DNA of 64,000 bases, taken from Antedon mediterranea (taxonomy: Eukaryota > Echinodermata > Crinoidea > Comatulida > Antedonidae). A program made the translations under genes and the position numbers. Below the pieces are notes generated by a model. It was given only the letters and a program-made list of their open reading frames with translations. It searched no databases and had not been told where the DNA came from. This document shows, one piece after another, positions 27,801 to 39,800 of this stretch; the stretch's first letter is position 1; the number at the start of each line of letters is the position of its first letter. The DNA lies in contig NC_092671.1 in NCBI RefSeq assembly GCF_964355755.1, forward strand, positions 6,209,001-6,273,000, given 5' to 3'.

Positions 27801-30800
27801 TAATGAGTGGTTTAATCTAATCCACTTTTATAAAGTTTAAAATAAATAATACAAAAATTAATGTTTGTATTACAAATAATGAATATTGTTCATTTTACTT
27901 TCTCCACAGGGTATGCAACCAGCAGCGGCAGCTGCAGCAACAGGAGCAACAAACACTAACCCAATTCAACAGCAATTAGCCAGTAAGAGTTATATTACAG
28001 TTTGAACACACCTTTAAAAATTCAAAATTCAAAATTTAGTCTCTGTTCACAAACAAATTCGGACTAAAAAAAAATTGTATTTGCAATTGTGTTTGCTGTC
28101 AAACAGCAGACTCTTCACTCATCATCCTCTGACTTGAATATTTAGCAGGTGATTATGTATGCATATTCGGCAATATAATTAACTGCAATTCAATATAGTA
28201 CTTTGATGATGATGAAGATTTATCTTGAACGATATTTTATATGAAAGATACAAATCAAGTGAGAATTTGCATGTAGATTAGATGTCGGTATATTGATAAT
28301 ACGATTGAAAGTGATGGGTTGTTGTTTATCTATACACGATGTAGAATTTGGGATTCTGGACCTTTCCACGCTTTCTCCTTCACATTAGGACCATCATAGA
28401 TATTAAGCATGGTGCTATAATAAAACTAAATCTTTATTTTGACTTTGCTTTATCTTTGTCTGGAAAAATTGATTAGACTTGTATTGTAGTGGTTGTACAA
28501 TATATATTTTGCATGTACTGTATGTACCAAATCAACCATTGCAGAACCAATTTGGTTGTGGCCTTTTAGTGTTTTAAGCCACTTTGACCACCTTGAGACC
28601 ATAAAGTCGTCTTGACCATCAACGTTCTCTAATGTATTGTAGTTTTCCTTGCCATTTCAAACTGATCTACCTATCTTCTTAGTAAAATATAATGTTGCCT
28701 TTCAAGATGGAAGTTGCATTTTTAAAATTGTGCAATTTCAGGTAACAACAATATAAAATAACCAAAATTATACTTTGGACCACATTACCATTTGATTTTG
28801 CATCTATATATTTGTTAATTTATTTTTCAGTCCCTATATTAATTCTAAATTATTTTGTTTTTGCCTAAATTTAAACTACGCCCGTGATCTTAAAATTAAT
28901 GTTTCTCTTTTTGTGGTAAAAAAAACTGTTCCTTTAAGCTATGTTATTAATCGCATCTATAAATGCGTAATCATCATGTTTTTCTGTATTCATTTTATGG
29001 CGCCACATCAAAGTATAGCTGAGTTATGAGCCAAGGACATGATAGATTACTACTTTAAATTCTAGCACTTGATAATTTTAAAAGAAAATAACAAAAAGAC
29101 TGAAAAAATTAGGATTAGGTTTTTTTCATTTTAGTCTTAAAGAGAACAATTCTATGACGTGGCTTCAACAAAGTTGGTTCAAGGTGCCTGAAGACCATTA
29201 ATCAACACTTTTTGCATCATGGAATTAATTATAATTGTAGGGGTAGATTAATATTTAGTCTCTAAAAAAATTGGTATTCATTCAATCTTTCATTTCACAA
29301 TCTCTGGTTCATAGAAAGTAAAATTACAAAATTAATAATTAAAAAAAATTTTTTTTAAATAAATAAAAGTATTAAACTAAAAATTAATGAGCTAAAATAA
29401 TGCAAGTTTAAACTTAAAGATTTGTACTTTGTTATAATATGATGAGCACTATTTTACTTAATTATATTTATTATTATACAACTCATTTTTTTTTCAAATA
29501 TGTAGATGTAAAAATGCAATTACCAAAAGTACTTTGATTTAGTTAAATAAAGAAGCAATTTCCCCCAATTGAACTTATCAAAATAAATGTAACCTTTCCG
29601 TGTTAATTGACGTCTCTCATAGAGTGGCATACATTGACCTCTGACCTACAGCTAGCTCGCTGTGTTCTAAATCGAGTGTTTTGTTGATGAGTGGTGACAT
29701 ACGAACGAAACATGAACATCAATCATTTAAGAGAATTGATTCTATATTCCTATAAGTGAAGTGGTTGATGTAGAGTTGTACAAAGCAATTCAAGCCGATA
29801 TTCTTCCCCGGAGTATCTAAAATATTGATATAGGAAATGCGATAGCAATAGTAAGAGAAAGTAATTGATCCGCTTGAAAAACGAGAGTCAAGTCCCAATG
29901 AATAATGCTCAAGATTCTGCGTGCTTTGTAGATGTGCACAAATTTCGGCCAAATGTGTTGTTGATGTATGCAAGGTTTTTGCGATTTATTTTTATGGATG
30001 TCGTCTATACATAAGCCGTCATTGTGTTGTATAAGGTGTTTGTGTGTGTAGGTGTAATAAATCTGACCCCATGATTTGAAAAGTATTCTTGTCAAGCGCT
30101 TGAAATTTATTTTTTTTTGTGAGATCTATACTTGTATTTGTCTTTTGTAGCATTTCAGGCAATGCAACAGATTTCAGCACTAACCAGTGGTGGTCAGGGC
30201 CCTATAACGCCCACAGGAGCAGCGGCTGCGGCCGCAGCTGCAGCAGCGGCAGCACAGCAGCTTCAAGCTTCACAACAACTACAGGCAGCCCAAGCACACA
30301 ACAGTTTCCCAGGATTATCAACGGGTAAGGCATCATTGTATGTTATACTCCTTTCTTGCTGTTTGATATTAAGTAAGTTGAAAAAGCTTTAAAAGAATTC
30401 CCTGCTGTTAGGACATGTACAGGTATAGTAAACTGAGCGGACAAAAGTTTAGATTATCCAGAGGTAAGGTATTTTTAAAGCGACGTGAAATTTGGATTGT
30501 ATTGGGCTTTGAAAGATCGTAAGATGAATTTTTTCTAGATAAATTAATTTCTTAGTCATTTAAATGGATAGTTTTATGATTTTATTTATTTTAGCAGCAC
30601 TATGAAACATCCTATTTACAGAATGATTACCAGTATACCTTAAACAAATAAAGTTAGCTTGGTAATTATTTTAAACCATGAGAAAAATCGGCTTGCACAC
30701 AGTCAAATTTTCAAGATTCTAAAGACAGTTAATATAGTTGTTTCGTGATTAAGCAGTAAGAATCTTGCACGATGTCTTCATGATTCGTTGTTCTCTTTTT

Positions 30801-33800
30801 TCTCTCTTGTTAAACCATCCACAACTAGATTAACGCTGTCGAGGTTTTCATCAATCTTGTTGTCGACTACAGCGTTATGATAAGCATGTGACTGTTTGCC
30901 ATAGGGTAGAATTTAATTTAAAGAAAATGCATGCGATCTAATAAAAAAGAGTTTTACTCCACAGAAACTGTTAATATATCAGTGAATTTTGTGGGACTTT
31001 TTCTCAAAATGATTGTGATAAAAAAATAGTGTTTTCTTGATTAGTTTTCACAAATTGACAAAAAAAAAGCTCCCCAAAAATGGTTGACATTTCAGACTTG
31101 CTTTGCATAGGGTAAATAGATATTCTATCACTATGGAAGTCATTTGATAACTACTATATCTGTAATTATCCAATATGAATATGAGGGTTATTTAAAAAAA
31201 TGTGTTTTGCAATGGTGATATTGATGATGATTGTTCTGAAGTAATGAATTATTACTTATTAATAGTGTATTATTCTTATAAATATATTCAAGCTGTCACA
31301 AAATAATAATTTTGAATATCTCAAATGGTGCTAGTTGCTTTTTTTTTTTTGCAATAATATACAAATATAGTATCACAATATAGTATATACTGTAGTGTTG
31401 CTTTATTGTAGTGAATATTTTGTTTTAACTTCTCATGGCTTGTTTATCGTCCTTCGGACATTTTGACCCTTGATTTCTGTAAATAAGATGTCGATCACAG
31501 TTAACATCAAACAGTAGATTATAAAGAAAAGTTGGCCTACTTCTATGTGTTTGCATGCATAGCATGTATTTCAAAGCCCTAGTTACTTCACAAGGTACAA
31601 CTTACTGTAAATAAGGCTTCCTTCTATGTATGTGTGTATGATTGAATTTGATGAACTTGTAACAATGTAAAATAACATTTAAACGACGACTGTTGAAAAC
31701 ACTTTTGACAATAGAATTATGTTTGTTTGTTAGCATACATGTTTCACAATGATAATTATGAGATAGATATAGATAAACAAACCAATCTTTAAATACTGTC
31801 AAAAGTTGAATAATATAGGCCTAAGTTTAGGCAGAGTTGACCCATCCACTTTTACCATGTATATCCGATTCTTCTTGTAGAATAGTAATATGCATACATT
31901 GCTATTTAATCATGTTCATAAATTGTTTGTTTTTAATATTCTTACTTTAACAAAGTCTTGGCTGTCATGTGCATTGTTAACTGCTTTGCTCTAATCACTA
32001 GGTATTTCTCTCTCCACCGAATAACTCGATACATAAAGAGAACACGAATATTGAACTTGTTGTTTTTGTATGCTATCACTGTTTTGTGTTTGCTATCACA
32101 TGTGCTTTATTGTTTGTCATTCCAGGATCGTCGCCGACGACCACTTTGAGCAACAGTGCAAACGCTACTAACGCACTCAACCTTCAGGGATACGCTTCAC
32201 AAGGTCTGAATTTTAGTTTCGCCCCGCTTTAACAAAAAATACCTTGATGCATTTTTCTATTAAGTTTCAGTAAATTTGATTATGAAGATGCAATACCGAG
32301 ATAAATCCATTTAATTTACAACATAAATTCTGTATTTTTTTCATTTCTTTCTTGTACAGCACCAGTGAATTTACTGAGCGCTATATAAATATAATAATAA
32401 ATAATAATACTTTAAAGGCGCTTAATCTTTACACATCTGTAATGAAAATATTCAAAAAGATAATTACCTTTAATGGTGTTTTCACAAACCTTGTAACAAA
32501 TGTAGTGTAAACATTTTTCTAGGATAGATTTCCTACATTTAGGTTGAACAAACCAAGTTAAATTCTAAACTCTTATTGTATTGAAATTTCTTTTTGTTTC
32601 AAATTGTTTTAGCAGCAAAGACTTTTTGCAGCGAAGAAAACTTTGAAAAAACCACACAATTTTAAAATAACTTGTTTTTAACAATTAACGACAGATAAAT
32701 GTTATTTTGTCACCTTAAAGGCTACCAGATAAAACGAGAAATAAAAACTGAAATGTATCACCCAACTTTCAACGATATAGCATCCTGTACGGAAAAGTTT
32801 GATTTACATTTTTTCTATACAGTAATTTATTCCTTGCTAACATTAACAAGTTTTTTTTCCTCAAACTAGCGACATAGATTTTTACATTTTCAAGCACCCT
32901 GAATTATTAACTATCTTGCACCTCGTCAAGAATGAACAGATCTTTTTTGAATAATTGACTGTTCTCGATTCTCACACATTTCTCGCAATCTTATTTACTT
33001 ATTACGTTACTGCACATGCCAGTATTTATGTGGTTTCGTACACTAAATTTCTGCTTAAAAATAAACGTTCATCTAATAATGTGTTTCAGATTGTTTGAAG
33101 TAAAATGTCCATGTTCGTTTGTGTTAATTTGTCACCTACGACTGATTATACATCATTTCATCTATAAATTTGTTTTATTTTTGTAGGTTTTCTTATAATT
33201 TTATATGTTAAAACATCAACTTAAATATTTCATTATCATTTAATACTTTATTTTTACAACTACCATCATTTTATAAAATTATAATTATGTCGAATATCCC
33301 GGTTTCATAAATTTAAGAATTTAAGTTTCAATTTTCTAATTGAGTAATTATTGTTATTAACATTGTTATTTATTTGATTGATTTTGGCAAAACAAACTTT
33401 TTGCGCCATGAAGTTACAAAATGAGGCAATAATTTTCTATCGCTGGTTAGCTCTGCACACACCCACACAATACAAAAATCAATACAAGATTACAAGTTAT
33501 ATATATATCAAATCTTAATATTCTATAGAAAAAGTAAATTTACCTGTTAAGCTCTATCTACAGTACACTATCAAACTAGTTTGATATAAAAAAAAAAGTG
33601 TGATATGTAAGTAAGTATATGACATGACATGTCATATACAGTTTGATAGTGTAGACAGAGCTATAGACCAAGATATTTAACCTCAATAGATCAAATTCTT
33701 TACCAATCCAGATTGATAAATTCATCATCAGGATCAGATTAATATATTATTTGTACTAATCAGTGTTACATATAGATTGTTTTATACGCATACAGACCTA

Positions 33801-36800
33801 TATTCTTTTACATAATTTCATATATAGTGTGAAATTTCACTTACGCCACAACATTCAGGACAATTTATTTATCAATAATTGATCATAGTTTATCATTTTC
33901 TTTCATCTCATTATTTCATAATGATTTTGTTTTCATTCACCATACTTTTATATATGTATTGACAATAACAAATGGGTTTTCTAGTCGTTGTAACCCCAAG
34001 ATAACCAGCATAAATAATGTAAAAAAAATGTTTTTATAGTGTGCTTATGAAGCTAGGCAATAGTGACTCAAGGATAAATTAGAATTTTATTATAATTCTG
34101 TACATAAATATTACTTTTACTGATCTTCGAAGGAAAATTAGTGTTCATTTCACAATATGGAGTAAAAAAAATCAATAGATCGTAACCGACATTATGTTCA
34201 GAAACCATTCCGACTAATCAGCAATTTCATGGTTTCTTTGCGAACCCACATTTTTGTAATCGCATGAGATATCGTAATACATTATGATCTGTGTATTTGA
34301 GTCATTTTATTGGGATAAATATCTGAATGATTTGGTATCTGTTTATACTTGAAAATATCAATGTTTATATTGCTAGATCACAAGTACATCTCCATAATTT
34401 CTTGTACAACTAATTCTAACATCCATCAAATTTGTTCAGCATGTCTGTTGCCGATGTTTCATATGTTAATGACGCTACTATAGTAGATTTACATCTGAAT
34501 TAATGTGTTTAATTTTAGATAAATCTCTATATTAAGTAATATTGTGTGATAGTTGACATTGGCACATCAACTGTCTGCGTGTGGCTTTGTATGTAGATGC
34601 TATCTTGCTTTGTCGTGCTAACCTTTGCATGTTTTTTTTCTTTGCTTTTAACAGTGGTATCTGCAACTCAGACTAACAGCACTAATTCCTTACCTGGACT
34701 TGGACTGCAATCATTAACAGGTGTGGAATTTATATTTATTAAATATTAATTTAAATGATTTTCATTGTGCCGTGGTCTAAAGTGTGTGACTACACTATCA
34801 AACTAGTTTGACAAAAAAGTGTAATGTTCCCAAATATCAATCAATCAATTCAAATTTATAATGCGCCGAATTCTTTCCAGAAAGATAAGTTCTATGGCAC
34901 AACGCCAGAACCGCTAGCACTCGTAAATTTGTTGAAATAAATATGATTTCAGATGCCTTTTTCCTGATGTTAATCGGATGAGTGTTTCATATAGATGGAG
35001 CGCAGACATATGGTAGTGATATGCCCAACTATGGTAGCGATATGATATGTCCATATATGGGCACATCACATTTGTTTGTCACATAAAGTTTAATAGTGTA
35101 GCAAAACTTAATATACAAGCCAACCCCCAAATTTAGGAGGAATTTTCAACATGTTCTGAACGCATTCCCACAAACAGCACAGGAAATGTGCTATGTTTTA
35201 GGGCTGAAACATGGCAGTATCCCATTGGATTATTAGATTAGATTAGTAATCCCGTAAATAACATTCTACCACCATTAGATGGAGTCATTGTTAATACAAT
35301 TAGAGCATAATCAGGGAATAGTGAAATAATTATTAATTGTAATTTCGCTCTTCCCTGCCATAAATCTTGCAAATTGTTGTAACCATGTATTCTGAGACTA
35401 TACTCTGTTACAAATGACAAGTATATTAAAAATACACATGTGTATTTTTTATATACTTGTATTGTCATTTGTACTTAAAAAGTATAAAATCAAATATTTG
35501 TATAAATTACCCAAAAAAATTAATTTACAGTCCGATTTGCTGCTTCTGTTATTTACTAGGGTATCTTTATGATCCACTTGTAATTATCGTTGCAATACTC
35601 CTTAATGAGGTTTAATACATGTTGGCAAATGTTAATAATGCCCATCAAATATTGATGAGCCGCCAATGGTTAACTTGTATGCGACACTCTTCTTGGTAAA
35701 ATTGAATAGTACACACTGCAAACCCATCTAATATTGACTGAACAATTACAATATTGTATTATTCATATTACATCCAAATTATGGATTGAATTACATCTAA
35801 ATAATGTTATATAATGAAATTAGATGATCTGAATATATTAAACTAAGGAAGGATTCAAAATAAACTAGAAAGCCACTCCGAGAGTGCATACCTCCGCCTA
35901 CTGTAAAATTCTCCTACATAAGATTTCTCCGTTAAAAAAAATATATATATATATTTGTGTGTGTTTTAATGCTGTTTCTGATTTAGGCTAATTTAAATAC
36001 AAGCATGTGTATGCGAGTTTGGTGTAATGGTTATGTAACAAGCCTTTCAACAATTAACAATAGCTTCAGTTGACTAACAATAGAACAGCAACGCGAAAAT
36101 CAAACGAGTGAATTTGAAAAGAAATAGGTTTTTTTAAACTACTCGCATCAAAAAACGTGCACATTAAATAAAATTATGTTTTAAAATTACAAATCAGAAA
36201 TTATAACTCTTGCCTCTTGTACAAAAATGAAGTTTTTTGGACAAGTAGTTTTCGAGAAAATGCAATTACAGTTTACTTGTTACTTTAAGACTGCTCGCCG
36301 GCTTTTGAAAAATTTTGTCCTATCTTTTAACACTAGCAGGTCTGAAAAGTATACTAAAAAGTAGTCCAAAATTGGGACCGTGATCCGAAATGGTCCCAAA
36401 ATTTAATGGAATGGTCCTTGACCACATATCTATCTGTACATTCATTTTGGTAAAGACCTTGTAATTAATTTTTGAGTAATCCTGCTAACAAACAAATGAA
36501 AGCACTCAGAAACTGAGTGAAGTACTTGGCAAAATATATCCACGGACTCGGAGCATGTTGCAAGATACATTTTTTTGCTTTAGGTATTAGCTTTACATTG
36601 TTAAAATCCTGCTGGGGTTAATAATTTTGTTTAAATAATTGTTGGATACAAACAACTCTGGCATTGCAACAATGACCTTTCTAAAATCAAGATTGACCAG
36701 AATAATGATCGAGGAGTGTCTTGAAGCTGTGCCGATTAGCGGCTCCTCTGCCTTAACCCATGTAGTAAGCTTAACCGCTTGACCAGTCGACTAATGTTTT

Positions 36801-39800
36801 GGTCCATATCAAATAATATGTCTATGTTAAAAGAAGACAGAATGTGTGCTATTTTATATATCGTACGGAAGATAAGCTTTTGTGACAAACAATATATCAA
36901 TTTACCTGAAAATCAATAGGCATGTTCTGTAAGTATATACCTATGTACAGAATGAAATAAGGAAGGAAAAACACTGGTACTAACAAAACTAATTATCAAG
37001 TAACAATAGTTTAATTTGAATAACAATAGAACAGCAACGCCAAAAACAAACAGGTGAATTTGAAAAGAAATAGGTTTTTTAAAACTACTCGTATGAAAAA
37101 GCCAGTACATTGAATCAACTTTTGTTTTAAAATTACAAATCACAAATTATATCCCTTGCCTCTTGTCCAAAAATGAGGTTTTTTGGACGAGAAAATGTAA
37201 TTTCAGTTTACGTGTTACTTTAAAACTGCTCACCGGCTTTTGAAAATTGTCTCCTATCTTTTAACACTATCCGCTCTGAAAATAATATCATTTTTGTTAT
37301 TTGTGAAGTTATTAATAAACTAATTTTGTTGATTTTCAATAGGCATGGTCTGAAAGTATATACCTATCTACACCCAAAAATTCAGAACGATAACTTGAAA
37401 ACTGTAGGCGCTATCGTGCTAACAAACATACAAACAAACAAAGTAAATACTATACTTGGCAAAATTCTTTTTGCCAAGTAACAAACAAACCGACAGACAA
37501 ACAAACACACGCGATCGATTACATATACCTCCTTGGCGGAGGTAAACAATTACACATACTGGTATAGAAAATTAGAACTTTGTAATGTATGATGTCTTCT
37601 TTCTTTTTTTGCTTAAAAATAGAGCAAAGTAATTTATCAAATTGTCGCAATGTTTTGGTATCACAAGCAGTCCGACTTTACAACATATCGCCTCTCGCAA
37701 AACCATTTTACACAAAACACATTTTAAAATCTAGTACTTTTTATAATCTCCTAATTTTTTTATGCTTATCTTTGAAAACATTGTCTACACTGAATAACAA
37801 CCGTCCATAAATCCCTGCAGTTGTCTGGTTTTTAATAGTTTTCCTATATCAGTTTAACAATCAATATAATGAGAATGTTTATTTTGATTCTAGCACGTTA
37901 TACAACCAATTGCATAATCTGGGTACGTTTTCCCGTAAGAGTAGGATTTTATTTTGTTTTGATTGAAAGCAGCTTCGTCCATAATTCTTTAGAGCAAAAC
38001 GTTTCAAGGTGATTAGTAAAGTGTACTCACTGTAAAATTTAAAAACTTAAAATTGAATCAATATTTTTGATTTCTTAATGTTTATCTGAGTTTTTAAATG
38101 GCATGACAATTCCCAACGATCACCAAATACTAGACAAATTATTTCTATTAGAAACTTGCTTGATATTCTATCAGTTTTGTATTTATATCGTTGAAGCGGA
38201 ATTTATGTCGGGTTGAAGTAGAATTATGTCCTTTTTTTTTAAGCCGTTTGAAATAGATATCAAGTGAAAGTGATACTTGTATCTTGTATTGAAGGCCGTA
38301 ATTGTCTTGGAATTGCATTCTAGTGACAAATATTGTCGTAAAGAACGCAATTAATTACGTTAACTTGAGTTTCTGTCAGTACTGGTATGTTTAAAATTCT
38401 AAATTTAAAACGAGTCGTTTGTTAATATTCATGTGTTATACTGTACCTTTTATTTTACATTTATTCATATTTTAAAAATTTCATATTGCACTATAAAGAT
38501 TTCTAACAATTGTCAATGTCAAAGAATTAAATGTACAAACCGCCAGTAGTAGCTGTACACTTGAGGGATAAATGTGTGGGGCAACATTAAAATGTAACAA
38601 AATGAATGAATGAAATAAACCATTTCAAAATCCTGGATGCATCACTTAGTTTAATTTTCTGGAAGCAAATCCATACCTCATCATTGCTATTCAAATTATT
38701 CATAGCAAGTCAATCGTCAACACAATTTATGTAGAATAAAAAAGTAATATTGCATTTTGATGTAAATTCTAATATAATTTTGTTATTACTGAGGTTTAAA
38801 TCAGATTTGTAGTTTTTGAGCGGATGTGTGAAAATTGTGTCGTTAGAATAATGACTACCCTCATTTATAATGTATTTTTTCTTAATATTTTTCTCTTCGG
38901 TTATCTAATATGTTTGCAACAAATTTTATAGTTTCTAATTTTGTTTGGTGATTGAAACTGATTTATCGATTTTTAAATTAAAGTTTAAAAGGAAACTATG
39001 CTTTAAATTCCAAGGTCTATTTTTTAATATGCGATGTTATTAAAAATATTTTTAGATGTTGAAGGTATTGGCTTGCAAATTCAGCTTGGTTTTTTTTTAG
39101 TTCAGTCAAAGTTCTTTGCTTATATAGTTTAGTGTATCCACTAATTTACGCCTTAAGAAGAAGCTCAAAAAACTTTTACCTTTTTATGTTGAAGATATTT
39201 GAATATAAATTAAAGAATTGTTAAGGTTTGAAATAGAAAAAATGTAATTCACAATTTTGGACTTCAGTTGACAGAACTGCCATAATTCATAACCTGTGAC
39301 TTGGACAATTTATCAATGTTTAATTTTTTTCTCTCTTTTGTGGCTTCACCACTAATTTTATTCATATTAACTTCAAAAGATCAATACATTATTTCACATA
39401 TTTCAATGTTGAATATTTTGTGAGCATGTTGTAGTGTTTTAATGTCATTTAATTTAATTAGTGGATGACCCGTAATAATCATTAATTTTATTAGAGTTTA
39501 AACATAATAAAAAATAAATGTCTACAATTTAGAACATTTTCTAAAAAATTCACTTGTTGTAAAGTTAAGAAAAGCTATTCAATGTTTTATATTAATAAAA
39601 TGTTAATCTGCTCACTCATCACCCTTTTGTACTTTTTATAAATTCTTTTGATTTATTTATTTTTGTTTCATTCTTTCATTTCTTTTTCCCTATTCTTACA
39701 GCCCACTTACAGGGACAGAGACCAGGTATGCTATACCCCTTATTATTTATTCTGCCTGTTATATTCCATGTTTATCTTCACCGTTTCTACTAATATTTTT

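Larger units (their letters stand above)
24846..27909 (+). other. CELF intron 6
   Basis: A 3.1-kb intron with a MITE-like copy (25172-25333), a DNA-transposon-like fragment (26935-27060) and an eight-copy tandem repeat (27213-27835) shortly before exon 7. Confidence 0.8.
34721..39701 (+). other. CELF intron 10
   Basis: A 5-kb intron. It holds a MITE-like copy split by an insertion (34778-35110), a loop-less palindrome (35409-35475) and a composite duplicated repeat (35870-37545). 37.6-39.7 kb is AT-rich with nothing recognised. Confidence 0.8.

Noticed and set aside
29719-30095. Two overlapping - strand open frames before CELF exon 8
   Set aside because: No motif, and no splice sites of the right phase; probably chance.
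30832-30876. Short hairpin (AACGCTGT ... ACAGCGTT)
   Set aside because: The stem is short and interrupted; expected by chance at this scale.
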